Shown here one piece after another: positions 9,401-17,170 of a DNA stretch of 64,000 nt; position 1 is the first letter of the stretch, and each line of letters begins with the position of its first letter. A program made the translations under genes and the position numbers. The notes beneath the pieces are model-generated. The model was not told the origin of the DNA. It saw only the letters and a program-made list of their open reading frames with translations, and ran no database searches. Origin of the DNA: Bacillota bacterium (lineage in GTDB: Bacteria; Bacillota; Clostridia; Lachnospirales; Lachnospiraceae); assembly GCA_023450835.1 (NCBI GenBank), contig JAEXGM010000014.1:1-64000 (forward strand), in the 5' to 3' direction.

Positions 9401-9726
9401 TTGTAGTACTCCCCCGTTTCAATTTTCTTTGCTATTTTTCATTGCCATTTTTCGTTTCTAATATTCCTTTCAAATCTTAATTCTAAGTTATTAATAGCCT
9501 TCTAAGACGATTTCCTTCTTACTTCAAATATCCTAAAGTTAATAGCTTTACAGCATAAATAATAAACAAAATATATCTTGCAGATGTTCATAATAGGATA
9601 GGGATAATTTCGATTCTTCGTTACAGATGTAGAGTTTAAAGAAGATTGGAATGAGATATTAATATAATTAACAGATTTTTTGCTTTCAGGAAATGCATAC
9701 AGAATAATTATGAATTACTTTTAAAG

Positions 9727-9879
9727 TCACTCATTTACAGTAGTTTTTCGATTCAAAATTCTCTTTGATAAATAAAAGATGATTCGATGAAATCGGAAGA
9801 TTCTTCTTCCAATATAGACAGCCAACCGGAACAAAACAATTCCTATGACTAAATAATAAGGTATTAGAAAAAAGTACAT
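9727..9879 (-). CDS. Small membrane peptide, 50 residues, unknown function
   Basis: A short frame with ATG at 9879 and TGA at 9729-9727, preceded by GGAGGGAG about 8 bases upstream. The peptide starts MYFFLIPYYLVIGIVLFRLAVYIG, which is one transmembrane helix, followed by a highly basic tail rich in Arg and Lys. It sits in the leader of the SLH-like gene and downstream of a good promoter at 9963-9991. No homologue is recognised. The ribosome binding site and membrane character support a real gene, but the length makes chance possible. Confidence 0.45.
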   Translation of the reverse strand: MYFFLIPYYLVIGIVLFRLAVYIGRRIFRFHRIIFYLSKRILNRKTTVNE

Positions 9880-9962
9880 TCTATTTGCTCCCTCCCCAGG
9901 AATCTCAAGCCTTTATCTCTCCCCAATGAATTACTAATTATTTACTCCCTATTATAAACCAA

Positions 9963-9991
9963 ACTATACCATATCCCTTTTACAAAATCAA
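9963..9991 (-). promoter_or_regulatory. Candidate promoter of the small-peptide/SLH/exoprotein unit
   Basis: Minus-strand TTGATT (9991-9986), 17-base spacer, TATAGT (9968-9963), 84 bases before the small peptide gene. The rest of 9401-10212 is AT-rich and shows nothing else I can name. Confidence 0.45.
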
Positions 9992-10212
9992 GAAGATATT
10001 TCCTTCTAATTCAAATCCCTTTTTCCAAAAATAGCCTCTAAGGGTACACCTATTTATAGCAGTAAAAACCATGCTAAAGAAGTATCCTTAAGGTTTTCAT
10101 TCTGTATAATCCCCTCCTTGCAATGGCTTCTTATTAGAATTATAATAATTATAATTTCCTATTTATCCAAACAAGTTAACAAGGAAAAATTTAGATAAGA
10201 AAGAGGTAAAGT

Positions 10213-10581
10213 ATGAATTTTAGCTGGTGTACCGTTAATGTTATTAATTTGGAGGAGTCTCTTCGTTTTTATCAGGAAATTGCTGAACTTCCTGTGGACC
10301 GACGCTTTCAGGCAGGCCCTGACCGTGAAATTGCCTTTTTAGGCTCCGGTGAAACAAAATTAGAATTAATCTGCAGTAAGGATGCTGCATCTGTTACTTT
10401 CGGAGCTGATATTTCCATTGGCTTTTTAACAGACTCTCTGGATGATTTTATGAAAAAGCTGGAAGAAAAGAATATTCCAATTATAGCAGGTCCCATCCAG
10501 CCCAATCCTTCTACCCGATTTATTTTTGTAAAGGATCCCAACGGGCTTACCGTACAGTTTAGTGAACATATAAATAATTAA
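10213..10581 (+). CDS. VOC (glyoxalase/bleomycin-resistance-like) family protein
   Basis: A 122-residue single-unit vicinal oxygen chelate protein: WCTVNVINLEESLRFYQEIAELPVDRRFQ at the start and FVKDPNGLTVQFSEH at the end, the usual beta-alpha-beta-beta-beta halves. Members bind a metal and act on varied small molecules, so the substrate cannot be read from sequence. GAGG lies ahead of the ATG. It is a lone plus-strand gene facing the protease gene, with a shared terminator between them. Confidence 0.85.
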   Translation: MNFSWCTVNVINLEESLRFYQEIAELPVDRRFQAGPDREIAFLGSGETKLELICSKDAASVTFGADISIGFLTDSLDDFMKKLEEKNIPIIAGPIQPNPSTRFIFVKDPNGLTVQFSEHINN

Positions 10582-10587
10582 ATCCTG

Positions 10588-10627
10588 AAAGAAACGGGAA
10601 GCAGCACCTGGCTTTCCGTTTCTTTAC
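10588..10627. terminator. Bidirectional-type terminator between convergent genes
   Basis: AAAGAAACGG (10588-10597) pairs with CCGTTTCTTT (10616-10625). It lies between the convergent VOC and protease genes and can serve both. Confidence 0.65.
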
Positions 10628-10635
10628 TATAAGCC

Positions 10636-12333
10636 TTAATCATCCTCATAATATTTTCTTATGGCTCTATAGATATCCAGAGTACCAAATCCCCAGCCGG
10701 GCTCCGGATAGGTTACTGTCGGAAAGCGCCTTGCCCCGTTGATGATAATTCTTCTAATGAGGATGTTATTTAATTTCGTGATATTTCCACGAAGTATCCC
10801 CCATTCTAACAACAACGCAATGGCACCTGTGGCATGTGCCGCCGATTCACTGCTTCCTGTGGAATTATAAAATCCACCGTCCAGAGATGGTGCTGTTAGA
10901 TTGACGCCCGGTGCGGCAACATCCGGCTTTAGTCCGCCGCTCTTTGTAAAACCTCTTCCGCTGAAATAATAAAGGCTTTGATTTTGATGGTTATAGGTGG
11001 AGATTGACAGGGCATTCAGCGTATTGGCGGGTATTGATAAGGTGGTATCTTTATTTCCGTTGAGAAAATAGGTATCTGCCGTAAGGAAATTGCTGATAGG
11101 AAGCCAGATATGGTACCGCAGCATTAAATCTCCGCTTCCGGATACTACAAACCTCCACACTCCGGATATCGGATTGGTAAACCGGAACATAATGAGCTGA
11201 TTTCCCGTCCTTTCCTCACTGAACTGATTGTCAATGTAAATGATGGACCCTCTGTAATTGACTATTTGTGTACTCCTTTGCAAAAATATTCCCGATACTT
11301 TTGCCACGAGGTTTCCTTCCGGTGCGTACACATTTACTGCAACTATATTAGGAGCAAATCCCCATAACTCCATGGTAAGTCCCTTTTCATCAGTTCCTAT
11401 ATTCAATGAAACCACATCAAAATCCGTACTCGGATTTATCTCCCCATAATAGTGATGATTGGTGTTTCCCTCATTTCCTCCGGCTACTACAACTGATTTG
11501 CCGGGAAGCTTGCCAATATCATTTAAGAAATGGCTGATTACTCCTTCTCCTTCATGAGCCCCCTGAGAGGAACCTACCCCAATACAAATAGCTATCGGAC
11601 GGTCTAATTGGTCAGCTATATTAATCAGATATTGAATTCCAAACATGATATCATTTTCCTGATAGCATATTACTCCGGAAGGAATGCGAAAAAAATCCTT
11701 GATATTCTGCTTCGCCTCTTTTAATTTTACCACTACAATTTCCGTATCCGGTGCCGCTCCTGAAAAAAGAGAATCCCCAGCATCTCCTCCCGCAGCGATT
11801 CCCGCTAGCATTGTACCATGTCCATTCTCATCCCGGCTCGGCACTACCCTATAGGGGTTATCTGCCAACAGAGCCGTATTGATATCCCATTGGCTATATT
11901 CTGTCCCATAATAGAAGTCCTTCGGATACTTATCACTGTCTATTCCCTGATCCCAGATGGAAACTACTCTCGAGGTATTATCCGCATACCGGAACACCGG
12001 ATTCGTATAATCTATTCCTGTGTCAATAAATCCAACCAGCACTCCCTGCCCTCTAAGTTCCAGGCCTGGCTCATTTTGCACCCTTGTTACTCCCGATGCT
12101 TCATTGCTGGATACATTCATAAGTCCATAACACTTTGGTATGTATTGATACCCGAATTTTTGAGTACTGTCTATTGTCAGCTCTGATGCCGGCAGGTAAT
12201 ACACTGCATAGTCACTATTGATCCAATTGACTGTGTTATTTGAATTTACCAGATTCGTAATCTTATCATACCCTTCTGCCAGGATATCCGTATATTCATT
12301 ACTGATTATTTTATACCTATCCGCCTCCGTCAT
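10636..12333 (-). CDS. S8 (subtilisin-like) serine peptidase, Csp-like, without signal peptide
   Basis: From the ATG at 12333 (GGAGGGG upstream) it is 565 residues. Counting from an ATG four codons earlier, the triad is Asp108 (VGFIDTGIDY), His176 (NGHGTMLAG) and Ser501 (SSESAAHATG), with the oxyanion Asn291 (AGGNEGN), so it should be active. A 200-residue insertion domain separates His and Ser, as in the CspA/B/C-like S8 proteins common in Lachnospiraceae and clostridia. There is no signal peptide or obvious prodomain, so it is probably cytoplasmic or packaged in spores. A germination role, as for CspB, is a possibility only; no cortex hydrolase gene is nearby. Confidence 0.88.
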   Translation of the reverse strand: MTEADRYKIISNEYTDILAEGYDKITNLVNSNNTVNWINSDYAVYYLPASELTIDSTQKFGYQYIPKCYGLMNVSSNEASGVTRVQNEPGLELRGQGVLVGFIDTGIDYTNPVFRYADNTSRVVSIWDQGIDSDKYPKDFYYGTEYSQWDINTALLADNPYRVVPSRDENGHGTMLAGIAAGGDAGDSLFSGAAPDTEIVVVKLKEAKQNIKDFFRIPSGVICYQENDIMFGIQYLINIADQLDRPIAICIGVGSSQGAHEGEGVISHFLNDIGKLPGKSVVVAGGNEGNTNHHYYGEINPSTDFDVVSLNIGTDEKGLTMELWGFAPNIVAVNVYAPEGNLVAKVSGIFLQRSTQIVNYRGSIIYIDNQFSEERTGNQLIMFRFTNPISGVWRFVVSGSGDLMLRYHIWLPISNFLTADTYFLNGNKDTTLSIPANTLNALSISTYNHQNQSLYYFSGRGFTKSGGLKPDVAAPGVNLTAPSLDGGFYNSTGSSESAAHATGAIALLLEWGILRGNITKLNNILIRRIIINGARRFPTVTYPEPGWGFGTLDIYRAIRKYYEDD

Positions 12334-12450
12334 ATACCCCTCCATGCTACCAACGCACCGCTAATTTTGGCATCCGCACTAATTTGCGCAGGAAATTTTT
12401 TCACTACCGCTCAAATAACATCTATGTAAATACGGCATATCTGCTAAGCT

Positions 12451-12948
12451 TTACTCTTCCGTTGCTGCCAGACTTCCGACCACCGGAAGCTGTTCGAGCA
12501 TAGCAGCCATTCCCCTGTGGCAGCTAGCAAATTGTCCCGACAGATCATTTCCCGCACGCAGTCCTGCAAAATGCGTCCCTCCGGCCCAGGCTGCCTTATC
12601 ACTTACATCGTATACCGTTCCGTTAACCGCTACATAAGCCGGCTTTCCATTGCTGCCGTCAAATTCAGAAAGTTCCTCTGCAGTAAATACCCTTTGCCCA
12701 TTATCCGGCAATTCTTCCTGTCCATCCGGCGTCCCATTGTTTTCATCATTTTGTAAAGCATTTATCCGCACAAAAATATCTTCCAGTTCAGCCGACAGAT
12801 TATCCGTTTTACTTTGAATAAGATTCTGATAATAGTTCTTTTCATATGGATTTCTGCTAAAGGTCTGCAGTTGGCTGTAATGAACAATCTCACTTTGATA
12901 AGCCAGCAGTTTATTTCTAATTTCATTTGAATCCAATTTATTTGCCAC
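12451..12948 (-). CDS. Soluble protein with C-terminal cytochrome b5-like domain
   Basis: A 165-residue protein. Residues 1-65 are helical and probably coiled coil; 70-86 form an Asp/Gly/Asn linker; 87-160 match bacterial cytochrome b5-like heme/steroid-binding domains (FTAEELSEFDGSNGKPAYVAVNGTVYDVSD). His126 (GGTHFAGL) and His144 (SCHRG) are candidate ligands. No membrane segment or signal is present. The start is either the GTG at 12948 or a TTG four codons later, which has a better placed AAAGGTGG. The redox partner is unknown. Confidence 0.75.
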   Translation of the reverse strand: MANKLDSNEIRNKLLAYQSEIVHYSQLQTFSRNPYEKNYYQNLIQSKTDNLSAELEDIFVRINALQNDENNGTPDGQEELPDNGQRVFTAEELSEFDGSNGKPAYVAVNGTVYDVSDKAAWAGGTHFAGLRAGNDLSGQFASCHRGMAAMLEQLPVVGSLAATEE

Positions 12949-13046
12949 CTTTCCCTTATGCTATATAAGCTTGATTTATTATATTAGCCGATGGCAGGGA
13001 ATATTCTAGGATGTAATGTTTAAGCCGGAATCCCGCTTTGCACACA

Positions 13047-13093
13047 TAAAAACTGCGGCTCATTTGAGATTCCCTCAACTGACCGCAGCTTTT
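13047..13093 (-). terminator. Terminator of the thioredoxin gene
   Basis: On the minus strand GCTGCGG and CCGCAG arms close a long loop and are followed by TTTTTATG, 15 bases past the thioredoxin stop. Confidence 0.65.
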
Positions 13094-13107
13094 ACTTTTA
13101 GGGGATT

Positions 13108-13422
13108 TTATTCCGACAACAGGGAAAGAATTGCTTTCTTGGGCTTTACGCCCACGGAACTCTCTACTATCTTACCGTCCTTGATTACGACCAGTGTCGG
13201 AATACTCATGATACGGAACTGTTCAGCCAGCTCTTCCTCTTCATCTATATTTATCTTACCGACCTTAATGGTATCTTTCTTCTCTTCTGCTACCTGGTCA
13301 ATAATGGGGGATACCATCTTACAGGGTCCGCACCAGGATGCCCAGAAATCCAGTAATACCGGCATTTCCGATTCCAATACCTCTTTCTTAAAATTTTCTC
13401 TTGTTATTTTTAACACGCTCAT
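13108..13422 (-). CDS. trxA: Thioredoxin
   Basis: A 104-residue classical thioredoxin with the active site WCGPC (Trp30, Cys31, Cys34), the cis-Pro segment MSIPTLVVIKDGK and full family length. It reduces disulfides in cytoplasmic proteins with electrons from thioredoxin reductase, which is not encoded in the window. A good AAAGGAGA precedes the ATG. It is a single-gene unit with its own terminator. Confidence 0.95.
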   Translation of the reverse strand: MSVLKITRENFKKEVLESEMPVLLDFWASWCGPCKMVSPIIDQVAEEKKDTIKVGKINIDEEEELAEQFRIMSIPTLVVIKDGKIVESSVGVKPKKAILSLLSE

Positions 13423-13556
13423 ACAATACTCTCCTTTTTGGTTTATATCCTTATTATAGTCATATTCTTTTTTTCGTCTGTGACATAGTTACATTTTTTG
13501 TAAATTAATCAAAAAAATATTTTAAATTTTTTTGTAATTTCGCATCAAAAATTGTC

Positions 13557-13583
13557 ACAATATGTTACCCGGACCATATTATA
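13557..13583 (+). promoter_or_regulatory. Candidate sporulation sigma-K-type promoter
   Basis: The sequence has AC at 13557-13558, a 16-base spacer and CATATTATA at 13575-13583, matching the Bacillus SigK pattern AC-N16-CATANNNTA. It lies 60 bases before the first of the two small Cys-containing genes. No SigA-like promoter is seen there. The match is by eye only. Confidence 0.4.
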
Positions 13584-13642
13584 AAGTATGGTTATAGACG
13601 ATTCAGAGTCGGATGACCTAATATATTAAAGGAGGAATTCAT

Positions 13643-13963
13643 ATGGCATGTGGAGGTTTTAACTCAAACCAGAATTTAGTTTCTACCCTTTGCAGATATG
13701 TAGGTGAAACAGTTACAATTTTTACAAAAAGCGGCGGTGTATCAGGATGCGGCTTTACCGGTACTCTCTTTGGAATAAACAATGATTTTTGCCAGTTGGT
13801 AACAGATTTCGGTACTGCTCCTGCTAATCCTCTTGGTGGACCTAACAGTTCCTGCTGTGCTAATCTGTATCCTGAAAACAATTGCCGCAGGAATTGTTCA
13901 GTAGGTTCCGTATGCGATATCCCTATTGATAAAATAGCAGCCTTCTGTCATAACGCTGTATAA
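13643..13963 (+). CDS. Small Cys-rich Sm-like protein, probable spore coat component (copy 1)
   Basis: A 106-residue protein: N-terminal helix (NLVSTLCRYVGETV), a beta segment with TIFTKSGGVSGCGFTGTLFGIN, a variable Cys/Asn-rich stretch (NSSCCANLYPENNCRRNC) and a conserved end SVGSVCDIPIDKIAAFCHNAV. The order helix, G-x-x-V-x-I, G-x-x-x-G-x-L, and a final IPI strand resembles small Sm-like spore-coat proteins such as DUF2642. It pairs in tandem with a paralogue 25 bases downstream and follows a SigK-like promoter. Function as a coat protein is inference. GGAGG is placed seven bases before the ATG. Confidence 0.65.
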   Translation: MACGGFNSNQNLVSTLCRYVGETVTIFTKSGGVSGCGFTGTLFGINNDFCQLVTDFGTAPANPLGGPNSSCCANLYPENNCRRNCSVGSVCDIPIDKIAAFCHNAV

Positions 13964-13988
13964 TCTGAACGGAATAGGAGGATTCTTT

Positions 13989-14333
13989 ATGTCATTCAAT
14001 AATTTCAACAATTTTAATGGATTAAACAATAACGAGAGTTTCGTCAATCATATTTGCCGCTATATTGGGCAAACAGTTATTGTCTTTACTACAAGCGGCG
14101 GCGTTTCCGGCAGCGGTTTTACAGGTGTTTTATTATCCGTAAATTGTAATACCGTTCGTATCGATTCCAGACAGGGCGTAGCTCCTGCATGCCCGCTTGG
14201 TAGTTCTTTTGGCGGCGACACAAGCAACGACTGCGGAAATTATAACAACAATTATAACGGCTTCCGTTCCGTAGGTTCTGTTTGCGACATTCCCATTGAC
14301 AGCATAGTAGCTTTTTGCCATAACGCAATTTAA
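13989..14333 (+). CDS. Small Sm-like protein, probable spore coat component (copy 2)
   Basis: A 114-residue paralogue of the preceding gene: the cores HICRYIGQTVIVFTTSGGVSG and VGSVCDIPIDSIVAFCHNAI align almost residue for residue. The N terminus is Asn/Phe-rich (SFNNFNNFNGLNNN) and the middle insert is Asn/Tyr-rich instead of Cys-rich, typical of coat proteins. It shares the promoter of copy 1 and ends at a strong terminator. Fixed Cys residues at CRY, CDI and FCH are candidates for cross-linking. Confidence 0.65.
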   Translation: MSFNNFNNFNGLNNNESFVNHICRYIGQTVIVFTTSGGVSGSGFTGVLLSVNCNTVRIDSRQGVAPACPLGSSFGGDTSNDCGNYNNNYNGFRSVGSVCDIPIDSIVAFCHNAI

Positions 14334-14351
14334 TACTAAAGTATAAGAATT

Positions 14352-14420
14352 AAGACTGCTTTAGCACATTGTGTAAGGGCCTCCCTCTTACCGCATCCAC
14401 GTGCCTAAAGCAGTCTTTTT
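14352..14420. terminator. Long-stem terminator between convergent genes
   Basis: AAGACTGCTTTAG (14352-14364) pairs perfectly with CTAAAGCAGTCTT (14405-14417) and is followed by TTTTT on the plus strand. It ends the coat-like pair and may also act for the minus-strand response regulator operon. Confidence 0.8.
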
Positions 14421-14424
14421 ATTT

Positions 14425-15231
14425 TTACTCTTTATTTTTATCTGCATCCATCAGCTTCTGTACGAGAACACTGTTACGGTATTCGTTGGCAGATAAGCCC
14501 GTAAGCTTTTTAAATACTTTTGAAAAATGAGCGATGTCTGTAAATCCCACTTCCCATGCAATATCTCCGATACGCATGGAAGAGTTCATAAGAAGCTTCT
14601 TAGCTTCCTTTACCCGGATATTATTTAATATCTCCGAGAAGTTAAGCCCCTTGTGCTTATTTAACAGCTTACTTAAATGCCACTGGCTGATATAAGTTTT
14701 TTCCGCCACCTCTGAAAGAGTAATCTTTCGATTATAATTCTCTTCCATGTATTGAATGGCATTATATACAATAAAGCTTCCGGCAGCTTTTGTCTCACTG
14801 TCTTCTTCTTTTTCCTGGCTTTCTTCTATTTCCTTCGGCTCCTCGTCTGCTTTAAGTTCTTTCAGTCCCGCCGTCATAACAGCGATTGCTTCTTCTATTT
14901 CAACAAGATTTGAAGGCTTTAACAAATACCTGCTGACTCCAAGGCTGATTGCTTTCTGCGCATAGTCAAAATCCCGGTAGCCGGTCAATATACATATCTT
15001 TATAAGAGGAAATTCTGACCGCAGACCTGCTACCATGGTAAGACCGTCAATCCCGGGCATCGAGATATCAGAAAACAGAATATCCGGTTTAAGCTCCCTG
15101 ATTAAACGGCTTCCTTCAATGCCGTCATTGGCAGTTGCTATGATTTGGCACCCATACTTTTCCCAGGGTACAATCTTCTTGATTCCTTCCACAATAATGG
15201 GTTCATCATCTATAATCATAACCTTAAACAT
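14425..15231 (-). CDS. AraC-type response regulator (YesN family)
   Basis: A 268-residue two-component regulator. Receiver domain 1-120 with acidic pocket Asp8/Asp9, phospho-acceptor Asp55 (DILFSDISMPGIDG) and conserved Lys near 105. A Glu-rich linker (EEPKEIEESQEKEEDSE) leads to an AraC-type double helix-turn-helix at about 160-262 (ITLSEVAEKTYISQWHLSKLLNKH; IGDIAWEVGFTDIAHFSKVFKKLTG). It is last in the operon after the permeases, while the YesM-type kinase gene is first. The pair presumably activates the sugar transporter in response to an outside glycan, as in similar systems. Confidence 0.92.
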   Translation of the reverse strand: MFKVMIIDDEPIIVEGIKKIVPWEKYGCQIIATANDGIEGSRLIRELKPDILFSDISMPGIDGLTMVAGLRSEFPLIKICILTGYRDFDYAQKAISLGVSRYLLKPSNLVEIEEAIAVMTAGLKELKADEEPKEIEESQEKEEDSETKAAGSFIVYNAIQYMEENYNRKITLSEVAEKTYISQWHLSKLLNKHKGLNFSEILNNIRVKEAKKLLMNSSMRIGDIAWEVGFTDIAHFSKVFKKLTGLSANEYRNSVLVQKLMDADKNKE

Positions 15232-15295
15232 TGTATTTCTCCATTCGGATATTTTGTTTTTTCTTAAAAGGGAATTCTATCCTATAAGGAATATT

Positions 15296-16138
15296 CTATC
15301 CCTTAAGAGCTCCCGCTGTCAATCCTTTCATGATGTATTTCTGCAGGAAGACATATATTATAAGGACAGGAACAATAATAAGCGTCACGCTTGCTGTCAT
15401 AAGGCCGTAGTCCGTTCCGTACTTGGAACTTATTTCGTTTAACAGAGCACCAATTGGGAACTTCGCGCGCTTTCTTATCATAATAAGCTGTGTAAATAAA
15501 TCATTGTAAGACCATAAAAAGCAAAAGATGGCTACTGTGGCCATAGAAGGCCTGCAAATAGGTACGATAATGCGCGTAAACACCTTTCTCACCCCCGCTC
15601 CTTCCATATAAGCAGCTTCTTCCATCTCAAGGGGCAGTCCCCACAAAAACCCCATCATTACCACCGTAGCAAAGCTTAAATTACCGGCAATCTGGGGAAG
15701 TATAACACTGATTGGAAGATTAAGAAGTCCAAACTTTCCCATCCACTTAAATACGGGTATTATAGTTGAAAACACAGGAATCATAAGACTTGAGAGAAGA
15801 ATCCCATTGACAATGGCTTTCCCTTTGAACCGATATCTGGTCATGGCAAAAGCCATCATGGTGCCAAGAACCATGGTAACCACCATTACCGTTCCGGAAA
15901 TTACAAGGCTGTTCTTATAAGAATGAAGTATGTCCTGCTTGCTGAATGCGTTAGTATAGTTGGATAAAGTAAATTCCTTTGGCAGGCTGAAGGAGGTATT
16001 GACAACTTCTGCAGAGGGCTTAAAGGAATTGCCGATAACCCAGACAAAGGGATAAATCGTGGTTACCGTCCATATAGCCAGTATCAGATATATCATTAAT
16101 TTCCCGACATGGAACTCTGTTTTTGTCCTGCGCTTCAA
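15296..16138 (-). CDS. Sugar ABC transporter permease (MalG-like)
   Basis: A 280-residue permease with six hydrophobic helices and the cytoplasmic EAA loop EEAAYMEGAGVRKVFTRIIVPICRP, which contacts the ATPase. It starts at a TTG with GGGAGGA upstream, 12 bases after the MalF-like gene. No ATPase gene is in the operon; a shared MsmX-type ATPase encoded elsewhere would be expected, as is known for many Firmicute sugar importers. Confidence 0.92.
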   Translation of the reverse strand: MKRRTKTEFHVGKLMIYLILAIWTVTTIYPFVWVIGNSFKPSAEVVNTSFSLPKEFTLSNYTNAFSKQDILHSYKNSLVISGTVMVVTMVLGTMMAFAMTRYRFKGKAIVNGILLSSLMIPVFSTIIPVFKWMGKFGLLNLPISVILPQIAGNLSFATVVMMGFLWGLPLEMEEAAYMEGAGVRKVFTRIIVPICRPSMATVAIFCFLWSYNDLFTQLIMIRKRAKFPIGALLNEISSKYGTDYGLMTASVTLIIVPVLIIYVFLQKYIMKGLTAGALKG

Positions 16139-16150
16139 GATAAGTCCTCC

Positions 16151-17032
16151 CTACAAATTCGCATCAGGTTTAAGTAGTTTACTCACAACCAACGATATGA
16201 AAAATCCAAATACAACTATCATAAATGCAATGGCAGATCCATAATCAATATTTCCGATTGAAAAAGTCTGCTCATACATAAAGGTTCCAAGAAAATGTGT
16301 CTTTCCTTGCGGTGCTCCCTTTGGAGCTATGACCCAGGGAAGGTCAAACACTTTCAGGGCGCCCGTTACCGCCAGCATAATACAGGTACACAGCACACCC
16401 CTTAACAGAGGAATGGTAATATGAATAACCTGTCTTGCCTTGGAACAGCCATCCACTCTTGCCGCTTCATATAACTCCTCCGGAATATTATTTAATCCCG
16501 TTAAGAGAATTACAAAATAAAAGCCCACATAGCTCCAAAGCGTAGGAACTGCTATCATAAAAAAGGCTCTGCCAGGTGCCAGCCAGTTAACCGGCTCCTG
16601 TCCAAAAACTGCTAAGACCTGATTGAACATTCCTCCGTTATAATTATAAAAAAGCTTGAATATCAGTCCTATGGCTGTTGCTGAAATTACTATGGGGAAA
16701 AAATACACCGTGCGGAAAAAGTTCTGCCCTTTCTTTAACCAGCTCACCAATATTGCAAATAGTAGGGCAATTCCCACCTGAAAAGTGATGGTCAGCCCCA
16801 TCATTTTCAGGGAATTCAGCAGCGATATCCGGAATCTGTCCTCCGTAAACAGCTTTTTATAATTCTCCATTCCGATGAATTTCCACTCACTTCCGGGGAT
16901 TTTTACAAAGGATGTCATATCATAGAAGCTGTTTATAATGTTTTCCAGGAAAGGTTCGTATAAGAATATCAGTATCAGGGCGAGTCCCGGCACCAGAAAG
17001 AGGAGCAGGGGCAGTTTTTTCTTGTAGAGCAT
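16151..17032 (-). CDS. Sugar ABC transporter permease (MalF-like)
   Basis: A 293-residue permease with six hydrophobic segments and the EAA motif EAARVDGCSKARQVIHITIPLLRG. The N terminus (KLPLLLFLVPGLALILIFLYEPF) is the typical first helix of the CUT1 sugar class. It pairs with the MalG-like protein encoded downstream. GGAGG is placed before the ATG. A hairpin upstream separates it from the binding-protein gene. Confidence 0.92.
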   Translation of the reverse strand: MLYKKKLPLLLFLVPGLALILIFLYEPFLENIINSFYDMTSFVKIPGSEWKFIGMENYKKLFTEDRFRISLLNSLKMMGLTITFQVGIALLFAILVSWLKKGQNFFRTVYFFPIVISATAIGLIFKLFYNYNGGMFNQVLAVFGQEPVNWLAPGRAFFMIAVPTLWSYVGFYFVILLTGLNNIPEELYEAARVDGCSKARQVIHITIPLLRGVLCTCIMLAVTGALKVFDLPWVIAPKGAPQGKTHFLGTFMYEQTFSIGNIDYGSAIAFMIVVFGFFISLVVSKLLKPDANL

Positions 17033-17098
17033 CTCTGCCTCCTATAAAGCTGCTTATAAATTGCAGGGGCAGTCGATTATCCATGCCCCTTTGCATTG

Positions 17099-17149
17099 GA
17101 TATAAAAAGGGGCTGCAGACAGCTTTCGATACTTTTAGCTATCTGCAGC
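17099..17149 (-). terminator. Intercistronic hairpin with T run after the binding-protein gene
   Basis: GCTGCAGATAGCT and AGCTGTCTGCAGC (17149-17137 and 17124-17112 on the minus strand, one mismatch) are followed by CCCCTTTTTA. It likely acts as a partial terminator that keeps the binding protein more abundant than the permeases. Confidence 0.6.
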
Positions 17150-17170
17150 ACACCCTACTGTTTACCATAT

